A DNA stretch of 62,529 bases from Pseudomonas uvaldensis (GTDB lineage: Bacteria > Pseudomonadota > Gammaproteobacteria > Pseudomonadales > Pseudomonadaceae). The position numbers were made by a program, and so were the translations under genes. Positions 52,121 to 60,700 of the stretch are shown piece by piece. The stretch's first letter is position 1. Each line of letters opens with the position of its first letter. Location of the stretch: contig NZ_JAIWKS010000017.1 of the NCBI RefSeq assembly GCF_021271205.1, positions 1-62,529 on the forward strand, in the 5' to 3' direction. The notes beneath the pieces were generated by a model. It did not search any database. It was not told the DNA's origin and was given only the letters and a program-made list of their open reading frames with translations.

Positions 52121-52893
52121 GGCATCACCTGCGCGACCGGCTGGCTCATGCTTTCGCGCAGGCCGTCCCATAGGGCCGCGCGGCTGTGCACGGCGGCGAG
52201 CGCGGCGGATAACACCTCCATCTCGCGTTGCGGGTCGCCATCGATCAGCCGGGCCAGCAGTTTTTCCGCCGCCGGGCCGTGATCTTCGGAATCCACTTCG
52301 ATGTGCCGTTGCAGGTAGTAACGGAACGTCGGCGCCTGGTCCAGGCCGATGCCCCAGGCATCCAACATGCGCTGAAACATCTGCGGGATGACGCTCTCGC
52401 GGCCGTGCACGAACGCAGCCGCCACGCTGTGGGCCGGGGCGTGCAGGGCGGTGTGCAGAGTCTGGCGAACGAACCGCGCCGCCGCCGGTTCGACTTCGAC
52501 GCTGTCCAGTGCTGTGTCAGGGCTGACACCTTCCTGCTGCAGGGTGATGAATTGTTCAATCGCTCGGGTATCCGCACCGACCTCGCGCATGGCGTCCAGG
52601 TACAGTTCGAAGTGACTGCAGTACCCCGCACCCGGACGATCGTCCGATTCTTCTCCCAGGACGATCTCGTTGATCAGGCGAGCCGCATGCGGATCGGCCG
52701 GCGGCAGCCAGGGCAGATGGACGCAGGTCAATTCCCGCTGCAACCGTTTGGTCAGCGACATGAAGTCCCACACGGCAAACACATGGCTTTCCATAAAACG
52801 GCGCAACAGATCAATTGACGTTATTTCAGAAAAAACCGGATGTTGCCCAAGTTCACGCTTTTTCAGAAAAAGTTGTTCTTTGGTTGGCTGCAT
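52117..52893 (-). CDS. mgoB: MgoB/PvfA-like haem-oxygenase-fold protein (DUF3050 type)
   Basis: This 258-residue all-helical protein belongs to the haem-oxygenase-like superfamily. Conserved acidic and His positions typical of HO-like di-iron oxidases are visible: SHVFAVWDFMSLTKRLQ, EIVLGEESDDRPG, SHFELYLDAM and YYLQRHIEVDSEDHG. In the mgo/pvf operon it is the first enzyme and probably an oxygenase acting with the AurF-like MgoC. GAGGA lies 7 bases before ATG 52893. It heads the operon, whose promoter lies in the long AT-rich gap upstream. Confidence 0.9.
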   Translation of the reverse strand: MQPTKEQLFLKKRELGQHPVFSEITSIDLLRRFMESHVFAVWDFMSLTKRLQRELTCVHLPWLPPADPHAARLINEIVLGEESDDRPGAGYCSHFELYLDAMREVGADTRAIEQFITLQQEGVSPDTALDSVEVEPAAARFVRQTLHTALHAPAHSVAAAFVHGRESVIPQMFQRMLDAWGIGLDQAPTFRYYLQRHIEVDSEDHGPAAEKLLARLIDGDPQREMEVLSAALAAVHSRAALWDGLRESMSQPVAQVMP

Positions 52894-53562
52894 TGGAACG
52901 TCCTCATCAATGATGTTTGACCAGTAGGCGGCTCGATATTTAATCAAGGCGAGCGGGGGCCTGAACCGGAATCCATGAATAGCTAAAGTGTTTGCTTTAC
53001 CAGCTGTGCCGGGCCTTGGGGCCTTTGTTTATCGGTGTTTGGTAAAAAAATCGATCGTCGATAAAAGCTCGACAGCGAAAAACTAATACACGTAATAAGT
53101 AGGTCGCAAGAACTTTTTTTATTATTTTTAGTTGTGGTTTTATTGGGTGCGAAGAGGGATATTAAAACTTTATTTATAAGTTTTATTGGGGCGAAGTTGC
53201 TCCTTCCGATGGAGGGCCATCAGAATCGAAAGTTCGAGTGAATGCCTCACTCGGAGCACTTCAGGGAACAGGAAATAAGGAAGTTTGTGTATTAAGGGAG
53301 GGATATCGGTCGGACACTCGATCATCCCGCCGGTTGGGCGACGCTCCTTGCGTGGTGGCTTCGATTCGCCTGGCTGACGGCCGGACGCTGACTTCTTCAG
53401 GTCTGTTTCTTGAATCGACAAACGCAAGAGTGAGCCCAAATCGACGGCAGTGCCATTAGGCCGACACGACGATGCGTCGCGTCCACGGCCAAGCCCGCCG
53501 TAGAGGCGGGAAGGCCGGTAGGAAGGATGTGTAAGAAAGTGATACGCGGGTCGATAGGCGGG
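52894..53562. other. 669-bp intergenic region upstream of mgoB
   Basis: The gap between the divergent-tail GntR gene and mgoB holds the mgo promoter, which must read leftward. Its middle (about 53040-53195) is AT-rich, with T and A runs, unlike the rest of the window. A small dyad, CGAGTGA-ATGCC-TCACTCG, lies at 53235-53253 and a GC hairpin, CCCGCC-GTAGA-GGCGGG, at 53494-53510. Short ORFs at 53170-53439 (minus) and 53238-53459 (plus) lack ribosome sites and look unreliable. Confidence 0.55.
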
Positions 53563-54252
53563 TCAGCCTGGAGACTGCTCCAGGTACCGGCGAATGGTCA
53601 CACAGGCTTTTTCCAGATGGCGCTCCAGCAGCGCCACTGCCTGATCGATATCTCTGGATGCCGCCGCTTCGAGCAGCGCGCGATGATCATCCTGGGTCAG
53701 CTTGCCCAGTCCCATGGAAGACAGGTGAAAGCGCAGGAAGCGCTCTTCTTCACTGAGTTCGCGCTCGATCAGGTCCAGCAGCTTGCTGTTGGGCGCCTTG
53801 TGGTAAAGCGACATGTGAAACAGCCGGTTGAGCCTGCCGATTTCACTGTGATCGGTCTGCGTTTCCAACTGATCGATATACCGGGCGGCCTGAGCCAGGT
53901 CATCGTCATCCAGCAGCGGAATCGACAGGCGCAGGGCGAATGCTTCCAGGACCGCGCGCAACGCATATGTTTCGATGGCGTTATTGGTGATCAACGGGGC
54001 GACCACGGCACCTTTGTGCTGGACCACGTTGAGCAGCGATTGGGCTTCGAGCTGACGCAACGCTTCTCGCACTGGCATACGGCTCACACCGAACAGGTCG
54101 GCCAGCTCCTGCTGGCGCAAGGCAGTGCCGCGAGGCAGGCGCCCGTCGAGGATGGCCTCGCGCAGGGAGGCTTCGATGATCGACCGTGCCTGAGCCGCAG
54201 GGACGGGTTTATTGACTTGGATAGTGCTTAACGGCTTGGGCTTCTGTGTCAC
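53563..54252 (-). CDS. GntR-family regulator (FCD subfamily)
   Basis: The 229-residue protein has an N-terminal winged helix (LREAILDGRLPRGTALRQQE, LADLFGVSRMPVREALRQLE) and a C-terminal all-helical FCD ligand domain (LRAVLEAFALRLSIPLL, FHMSLYHKA, DHRALLEAAASRDID). This class usually senses carboxylates and binds metal through Asp/His residues. A perfect palindrome, TTGGATCCAA, 29 bp upstream of its start is a likely self-operator. It is divergent from lapG, which may or may not be a target. Confidence 0.92.
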   Translation of the reverse strand: MTQKPKPLSTIQVNKPVPAAQARSIIEASLREAILDGRLPRGTALRQQELADLFGVSRMPVREALRQLEAQSLLNVVQHKGAVVAPLITNNAIETYALRAVLEAFALRLSIPLLDDDDLAQAARYIDQLETQTDHSEIGRLNRLFHMSLYHKAPNSKLLDLIERELSEEERFLRFHLSSMGLGKLTQDDHRALLEAAASRDIDQAVALLERHLEKACVTIRRYLEQSPG

Positions 54253-54280
54253 GACAACGCACCTGACTGGTGTAACGAAA

Positions 54281-54290
54281 TTGGATCCAA
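54281..54290. promoter_or_regulatory. Palindromic candidate operator of the GntR regulator
   Basis: TTGGATCCAA is a perfect ten-base palindrome of the TTGNNNNCAA form common for FCD-type GntR proteins. It lies between the regulator and lapG. Confidence 0.45.
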
Positions 54291-54453
54291 GCCAACACTA
54301 GTTACAGTTTGTCATGCCGTCAAAATCTCACGGCTCCGGTTCCTGAACTAAAGTTTAGCGTGTCCGCGGTGATTCCACCCTGCCATTGTTTTTTCCCGGG
54401 CCAGGCTTCACCATCCAACGATTTCCAACGGCCCTTTTCCGGACGTATTTCCC

Positions 54454-55143
54454 TTGGCTGCACCTTCCCCTGTCTGCAGGTCCTTGCGCTGGCTGTGTTC
54501 GGCATTGTTGCTGGCCGGCCTCATGCTGGGCGGCCTCAGGGCCGACTGGGACTTTGCCCAGATCAGCCGGCGGGCGCAGGCGTTGTACGGGCAGTTGGGC
54601 GAAGGGCAGCAGCGGATCGATGCCTGGCAGCAATTGCTGGCGACCCAGAAGCAGATTCCGGAACTGGAACAGCTCAAGGTGGTGAACCTGTTCTTCAACA
54701 AGCAGGTGCGCTACGTGGAAGACATCGACCTGTGGCGTGAAGTCGACTATTGGGAAACCCCGATCCAGGCCCTGTGGAAGGGCGCTGGCGACTGCGAGGA
54801 CTACGCCATCGCCAAGTATTTCAGCCTGCGTCATCTCGGGGTGTCCAGTGACAAGCTGCGCATCACCTACGTCAAGGCGTTGCGGCAGAACCGTGCGCAC
54901 ATGGTGCTGACCTACTACGCCACCCCCGATGCAATGCCGTTGGTGCTCGACAGCCTGATCGACGGCATCCAGCCGGCCAGCCAGCGAACCGACCTGTTGC
55001 CGGTCTACTCTTTCAACGCCGAAGGGCTTTGGCTGCCGGGCACCAAGGGCAACAAGAAAGTGAGTGATACCAAGCGCCTGTCCCGGTGGCAGGATGTATT
55101 GAAGAAAATGCAGGCCGAAGGTTTTCCGGTCGAGACTAACTAG
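54454..55143 (+). CDS. lapG: Periplasmic adhesin protease LapG
   Basis: LapG is the calcium-dependent cysteine protease that cuts LapA-type adhesins from the cell surface. The 229-residue product has a signal-type N-terminus (LCSALLLAGLMLGGLRA) and the transglutaminase-like catalytic set: C114 in GAGDCEDYA, H149 in RAHMVLTYY and D166 in LVLDSLID, with the 35- and 17-residue spacing of known LapG. No in-frame ATG or GTG precedes the conserved part, and a stop lies at 54370, so the start is probably TTG 54454. lapD follows after 14 bp. Confidence 0.93.
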   Translation: MAAPSPVCRSLRWLCSALLLAGLMLGGLRADWDFAQISRRAQALYGQLGEGQQRIDAWQQLLATQKQIPELEQLKVVNLFFNKQVRYVEDIDLWREVDYWETPIQALWKGAGDCEDYAIAKYFSLRHLGVSSDKLRITYVKALRQNRAHMVLTYYATPDAMPLVLDSLIDGIQPASQRTDLLPVYSFNAEGLWLPGTKGNKKVSDTKRLSRWQDVLKKMQAEGFPVETN

Positions 55144-55157
55144 GAGCGCGCGCTCAG

Positions 55158-57104
55158 ATGTCCCTGTTCAAACAGCTGTTGATCGCTATCTGTCTGTTCC
55201 TGGTGGTTGCCTTCAGCGGCAGCTTCATGGTCAGCCTGGAGAGCTCGCGGGCCCAGTACGTCAACCAGTTGCGCTCCCACGCCCAGGACGCGGCCACGGC
55301 GCTGGCGCTGTCGCTGACGCCGAACATCGATGACCCGGCGATGGTGGAGCTGATGGTCAGCTCGATTTTCGATAGCGGCTACTACGCCAGCATCCGCGTG
55401 GTCGATGTGGCCACCGACAAGACCCTCGTCGAGCGCACCGGCGTGCCGGATGCTGGCAGCGTGCCGCAATGGTTCGTCAAGCTCATTGGTCTGGAGCCGG
55501 CCGGTGGCGACGCGATTGTCAGTCGTGGCTGGGAGCAGGCGGCGCGGGTCGAAGTGGTCAGCCATCCGATGTTTGCTCTCGCCAAGCTCTGGCAGAGTGC
55601 GCTGGGCAGCCTGGGCTGGCTGTTGCTGTGTGGCGCCATCAGTGCAGTGCTGGGAGCCTTGCTGCTGCGACGTCAGCTCAAGCCGCTGGATTATATGGTG
55701 CACCAGTCCCACGCCATCGCCCGCCGCGAGTTCCTGAGCCTGCCGGAGCTGCCGCGTACCCCCGAACTGCGTCGCGTGGTACAGGCCATGAACCAGATGG
55801 TCGAGAAGCTCAAGGCGCTGTTCGAGGAGCAGGCCGAGCGCAGTGAAAAACTGCGGATCGAATCCTACCAGGACACGCTCACGGGCCTGGCCAACCGGCG
55901 CTACTTCGAAATGCAGCTCAATGCCCGAGTGAGCAGCTCCGAGCAGGCCAGTTCCGGTTATCTGTTGCTGCTGCGGGTCAGGGATCTGGCTGGCCTGAAC
56001 CAGCGATTGGGCGGGCAGCGTACCGACCAACTGCTTAAAGCGGTGGGCGAGCAATTGCTGCGCGAAAGTGCCCGCTACCCTGAAACCCAGAATCTGGTGA
56101 CGCGCATCCGCGGTGGCGAATTCGCTGTGCTGGCCCCGGGATTGGTACGTGAGGAAGCCGTGCAGTTGGCACAGAACCTCGAAGGCGCGCTGGCGAGTCT
56201 GCATGCCACGGGGGCGACCGACGTGGCGTCGGTGGCGTCCATCGGACTGGCGCCGTTTGTCCACGGCGACTCCCCACAAGCGGTGCTCCAGCTTGGCGAC
56301 CAGGCGTTGGCTCAGGCCGAAAGCCAGGGCGAACCGGGTTGGGCTTGCCTGGAACACAGTGCATCGATCAGCGTCGGCGACGATCACCATGCCTGGCACA
56401 CATGGCTGGACGTGGCGTTGAACAATCAACGGTTCGAGCTGTACTTCCAGCCGGTGGTGGCGGCCCAGGACACCCAGGTGGTCCTGCATTACAAAGTGCT
56501 TTCCCGGCTGTTGGACGAGCAGGGCCAGACCATACCCGCCGGGCGTTTCCTGCCCTGGCTGGAGCGTTTTGGCTGGACCGCGCGGTTGGACCGCCTGATG
56601 CTTGAGCAGGTGCTCAAACAGATGGTCGAGCACGAACACGCCCTGGCGTTGAACCTGTCCTCAGCCACCCTGGCCGACTCTCAGGCATTGAATAAAATTT
56701 TCGAGATTCTGCGCTCCCATTCCAACCTTGGGCCGCGCCTGACCCTGGAGATCGGCGAAGAGCAATTGCCGGAGCAAGCGGTACTGGAGCAGCTGACCCG
56801 ACGCCTGCGCGAACTCGGTTTCTCTCTGAGCCTGCAACGTTTCGGCGGTCGATTCAGCATGATCGGCAACCTCTCGCGGTTGGGGCTGGCTTACCTGAAG
56901 ATCGACGGCAGCTACATCCGCGCCATCGATCAGGAAAGCGATAAGCGCCTGTTCATCGAAGCCATCCAGCGCGCCGCCCACAGTATCGATCTGCCGCTGA
57001 TTGCCGAGCGGGTAGAGACTGAGGGGGAGCTGGCGGTGATCCGCGAAATGGGCTTGTTCGGGGTGCAGGGGCAGTTGATTGGGGAGCCCGGCCGCTGGGT
57101 TTAA
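55158..57104 (+). CDS. lapD: c-di-GMP receptor LapD
   Basis: LapD binds c-di-GMP with its degenerate EAL domain and then sequesters LapG, so the adhesin stays on the surface. The 648-residue protein has a membrane segment (QLLIAICLFLVVAFSGSFMV), a periplasmic LapD/MoxY domain with the LapG-binding loop region (SGYYASIRVV), a second segment (LGWLLLCGAISAVLGALLL), HAMP, a degenerate GGDEF (RIRGGEFAVLAPG) and a degenerate EAL (HYKVLSRLL in place of EAL). Loss of both catalytic motifs is the LapD hallmark. It is co-directional with lapG. Confidence 0.95.
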   Translation: MSLFKQLLIAICLFLVVAFSGSFMVSLESSRAQYVNQLRSHAQDAATALALSLTPNIDDPAMVELMVSSIFDSGYYASIRVVDVATDKTLVERTGVPDAGSVPQWFVKLIGLEPAGGDAIVSRGWEQAARVEVVSHPMFALAKLWQSALGSLGWLLLCGAISAVLGALLLRRQLKPLDYMVHQSHAIARREFLSLPELPRTPELRRVVQAMNQMVEKLKALFEEQAERSEKLRIESYQDTLTGLANRRYFEMQLNARVSSSEQASSGYLLLLRVRDLAGLNQRLGGQRTDQLLKAVGEQLLRESARYPETQNLVTRIRGGEFAVLAPGLVREEAVQLAQNLEGALASLHATGATDVASVASIGLAPFVHGDSPQAVLQLGDQALAQAESQGEPGWACLEHSASISVGDDHHAWHTWLDVALNNQRFELYFQPVVAAQDTQVVLHYKVLSRLLDEQGQTIPAGRFLPWLERFGWTARLDRLMLEQVLKQMVEHEHALALNLSSATLADSQALNKIFEILRSHSNLGPRLTLEIGEEQLPEQAVLEQLTRRLRELGFSLSLQRFGGRFSMIGNLSRLGLAYLKIDGSYIRAIDQESDKRLFIEAIQRAAHSIDLPLIAERVETEGELAVIREMGLFGVQGQLIGEPGRWV

Positions 57105-57136
57105 GGCCTGGTAGCGGTGTTGCCGGTCAGTCGATT

Positions 57137-57230
57137 ATCGCGAGCAGGATCGCTCCCACATGGGATGGTGTTGTCGCAAATACTTTGTTCACACCGAACC
57201 AATGTGGGAGCGAGCCTGCTCGCGATGAGG
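57137..57230. repeat. REPIN after lapD
   Basis: Facing REP copies with core GTGGGAGCGAGCCTGCTCGC and the CGATGAGG flank are separated by about 42 bp. It lies between convergent genes. Confidence 0.88.
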
Positions 57231-57256
57231 CCAGCCCTGACGCAGATGAATCAGGC

Positions 57257-57595
57257 CTAGATCAACCCTTTCTCATCATCATCGATCAACCGGCTCAACC
57301 CACCCAATGCTTCCCGGGCCTGGCTGCGATCCATCAGCTTGGCCTGGGCCGCCGCTGGCAGATCGGTGACACGGATGACACCTTTGGCGGTCAGAACCTG
57401 GATCAGGTCGTCGAGCACCCGGATCATCTCCAGGTCGCTCTGCTTTAGCTGCTTGAGGCTGTTTTCTACCGCCTGGTTGGCGAACCAGTCCTGGATCTCG
57501 TGGTTGTCGGCCGGCAGGGTTTCGGTGGCCTCGGCATAAGCGTTGGCTTCAACGCGTACCAGCAGGCCTTGCGCATCGCGTTGCACATAGAACAT
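57257..57595 (-). CDS. Small conserved protein next to the lap locus (tryptophan-synthase-beta-like by name only)
   Basis: The 112-residue protein (MFYVQRDAQGLLVRVEANAY at the start; NSLKQLKQSDLEMIRVLDDL in the middle; a C-terminal helix REALGGLSRLIDDDE) resembles a family that Pseudomonas annotations often call tryptophan synthase subunit beta like. It has no PLP-binding features, so that name is not functional evidence. It is mostly helical, soluble and lacks a signal. It lies between lapD and the adhesin gene. Function unknown. Confidence 0.75.
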   Translation of the reverse strand: MFYVQRDAQGLLVRVEANAYAEATETLPADNHEIQDWFANQAVENSLKQLKQSDLEMIRVLDDLIQVLTAKGVIRVTDLPAAAQAKLMDRSQAREALGGLSRLIDDDEKGLI

Positions 57596-57671
57596 CGGGC
57601 ATCCCTCATGTATGAAGCGGCATCATGCTGGGCAGCATAGGCCAACTGTGGGGGAAGTATGAACACTTATC

Positions 57672-57703
57672 CCATGGCGAGGGAGCCAGCTCCCTCGCCA
57701 TGG
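57672..57703 (-). terminator. Large hairpin after the adhesin gene
   Basis: A perfect 15-bp stem, CCATGGCGAGGGAGC / GCTCCCTCGCCATGG, closes over a two-base loop and lies 14 bp past the adhesin stop on the minus strand. It is a variant of the GTGGCGAGGG repeat family. T residues follow only weakly. Confidence 0.75.
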
Positions 57704-57716
57704 TTCGGTGACAGCG

Positions 57717-60700
57717 TCAGCTGTTGTTGTGATCGACCTTGATGGTCGGGTCGCTGCCGGCGATCAACGTGTTCAGATTGACGTTCGACCAGTTGTTGCC
57801 TTCGAGCTTGATCGTCACGTCCGGCGTGGCCGGTGCACCGTTGGCAGCATTGAACTGGCCGGTAGTGCTGACCTGCAACGACGACACACCGTCGACCGTG
57901 GTGATCTTCAGGAAGTGATCGATGGTGCTGCCGGTTTCACCCTGCAACAGATCCCGCAGGTCGATCCGGTCGCCATCGGCGGCCTTGAAGTCCTTGATCA
58001 CGTCGGTGCCGGTATCGCCGGCTTTCCAGACAAACGTGTCGCCGCCCAGGCCACCGATCAAGGTGTCGTTGCCTTTGCCGCCGATCAGGATGTCGTTGCC
58101 GCTGCCACCGAGCAGGATGTCATTGCCCTTGCCACCGTCGAGCAAATCGTTACCGCCCTGGCCGAAGATAATGTCATTGCCGGCGCCGCCCAACAGCGTG
58201 TCGTTGCCATCGTGGGCACCGGACACGTCGAATGCGGTGTAGTGCTCGGTGATGTACTGGTGCACGTTGGCGGTGGTGACCTTGCTGACGTCGACGCCGC
58301 TTTGCTGGGCCACGAACGACTGGATGGCCTGATAACCCTCGCCAGCGATGCCGTTGAAGCTCACCAGGTCGCCGAACAGGATGTCGTTGCCGTCGGCGCC
58401 ATTGACCGTGTCGGAGCCCGGGAGCGTCGCTTCGGTATGGCCAATGATGGAGTTGGCCAGGTCTTTGGGGTCGATGTTGGTCTGCGGCTTGCCATCGGAG
58501 TCGTACGGCTTGAGGTCGGTCAGGGTGACGTCCTTGTTCAAGCCGATCGCTTCCACGCCCGACACCGAGCTCAGCAGCGCGAAAGCGCTGAGAGAGTTGC
58601 TGGTGGTGGTCGAGTCGGTGCTGCTGCCGGTACCGTCGCGGTACGACAGTTCGTAGGTACCGTCCCCTTGGGCGCGCAACGTGCCCAGGGATTCCTCGCT
58701 CCAGTAGCCGCCCCAGGATTTTTTCCAGGTCAGCAACGAGACATTGCCGGACTCGTCGACTTGCACCCGGTGGGTGCTGTCCAGGTCGGCGCTGAACGTC
58801 TGGCCCAACTTGTAATTGGTCGTGGTGATCAGGCTGTCGAGCTTCACGCCGTTATAGAGGTCGGGGTTCGTCTGCTCGCCGGCCTGGTAGAACGTCGGCT
58901 GGCCATCGGTGATGAAGTACGTCAGGTTCTTCGCCCCGGTGTTGCTCGTGGCCTCGGTGCTCTTGAACCAGTTGGCCGTGGTCTTGAACACGTCTTCGTA
59001 GTTGGTACCGCCGCCGGACACCATGGAGTCCAGGACGTTCTTGAGCAGGGTCAGTGCATTCGGGTCCTTGAGGTTGACCGAAACGGTTTTGTTCACCTGG
59101 CGGTCGAAGTCCGCCAGGAAGATGTTCACCGTGCCCGAGTTGTTGCCCATGCTCTGCTTGAGGGTGTTGAACACCGATGTCAGCGAGTTCTTGGCGGCAG
59201 TCAGGGACGACTCGCTCATGCTGCCGGAGCTGTCGACCATGAAAGCGATGTTGTAGTTGACGCCCGGTACCACGGTCAGACCGCCGATGTCGGCGACAAT
59301 CACGTCGTTGCCGTCGGTGCCCGTGAAATTGTCGCTGCCGGAGGTGGCGGTGGCCGCGTTGTAGACCGCCGGATGCACCGTTACCGGGATCTGCGCGGTG
59401 GTGACCGCCGATCCGCCAAGGGCTTCGGTGGAGGTCGACGTCACGGTCAGGTTGATCTGGCCGTTGAAGTAGGACGGAGGCGTCAGCTTGAGGCTGCCGA
59501 GGTTCCAGCCCGTGACCGAGGCTTCGCCATTGGCGCCCACGGTCGCGGTGTGGCCGGCGCCGTCGCTCAGCACACTGCCTTGCGGCATGCCGCCGATCTT
59601 CACGCTCAGGCTTTCGGAACCGTCGGTATCGGTCAGGGCGGTGGTGATCTTCGACAGATTCACGCTGCCACCTTCGGCGCCTTCGTTGAGCTTGAAGCCG
59701 TCGTAATAGCCTTCGCCATTGGTGCCGTGCAGATCGGAAACGGTCACACCGGCATTTACCAGGTCTGTTACGCCGGTGTACAGCGGTACGCCAGCGCTGT
59801 TCAGGTCGACGGGAGTGCTGCCGTTGACCGACAGGTTCACGTCATAGCTGCCTGGTCCGCTCTGGTTGTGGTGGTAGATGTCCAGGGTGTAATAGCCACT
59901 GGTGGTCGGCGTGAACGAGCCGTTCAGCTTACCGCCAGCGCCCCAGGTCGCTGATGCCACGTCCTTGCCGCCAATGGTGACCAGCAGGCTGTCATCGGCG
60001 GTCCCGCTGAAGGTATAGGTCTTGCCGGCTTCGAGGAAAATCAGGCCGGAGGTTTTCGAAGCCGTACCGACGTTGACGTTGCTGTCGGACTGCACGTTGG
60101 TCACGGTGGTGCTGCTGTTCGGCGTGCCAGCGGAATCGATCACCGACTTGAGCGTGCCGGACGGCGCGCCGCTGCCATCGGTGCCCAGCCCCGACAGATT
60201 GGTCCAGACTTCCTTGACCAGGCCGGTGGAGGTCACATTGTTGCCGGCCACGTTCAGCGTCGGCGCATCGGCCACTGGCGTGATGTCGATCTTCACGGTG
60301 CCGGTGTTGCCCAGCGTCTGGCCATCGGTTGGCTGGAACTGGATCTGCGCGTAGTCGGACTTCTGATCGCCCACGCCGCTCGGGTTGCCATTGGCACCGG
60401 ATTCGTTGACGTCCGGCGTGAAGCGCAGTTTGCCGCCGTCGATGTCGGCCTTGGTGAAGGTCTGGTTGTTGGTCACGTCTTTCCAGGTCGTACCGTCCAG
60501 GTACTGCAGCTTGCCGTCGCTCGGCAGGCCGGTGATTTTCACACCCAGGTTTGCACTGGCGCTGTCCACGTCGCTGACGCCAAAGCTCGACCAGCCGAGG
60601 ACCAGCGAAGTGTCTTCGGTGCCGGTCACCGAACCACCGGCAGCCACCGGCGCATCGTTGACGCCGACCACGTTTACGGTGGTGGTGGCGGTGTTGGAGT

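Noticed and set aside
53150..53330. A possible RsmX/Y-like RNA because of repeated GGA triplets
   Set aside because: No clear T-run terminator, GacA-type upstream site or regular stem-loops around the GGA triplets were found.
53170..53459. Overlapping short ORFs on both strands in the mgo upstream gap
   Set aside because: Neither has a ribosome site or a recognisable family; coding status could not be supported, so they were left out of the gene list.
55158..57104. LapD as an active diguanylate cyclase or phosphodiesterase
   Set aside because: GGDEF reads RGGEF and EAL reads KVL, so both catalytic sites are degenerate, as in known LapD receptors.
57257..57595. Tryptophan synthase beta subunit
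   Set aside because: At 112 residues with no PLP site it cannot be the enzyme; only the customary annotation name suggests it.
57708..59954. A 748-codon ORF on the plus strand opposite the adhesin
   Set aside because: The minus-strand frame carries RTX and VWA motifs; the plus-strand product is low-complexity Val/Gly/Ala sequence mirroring the repeats.
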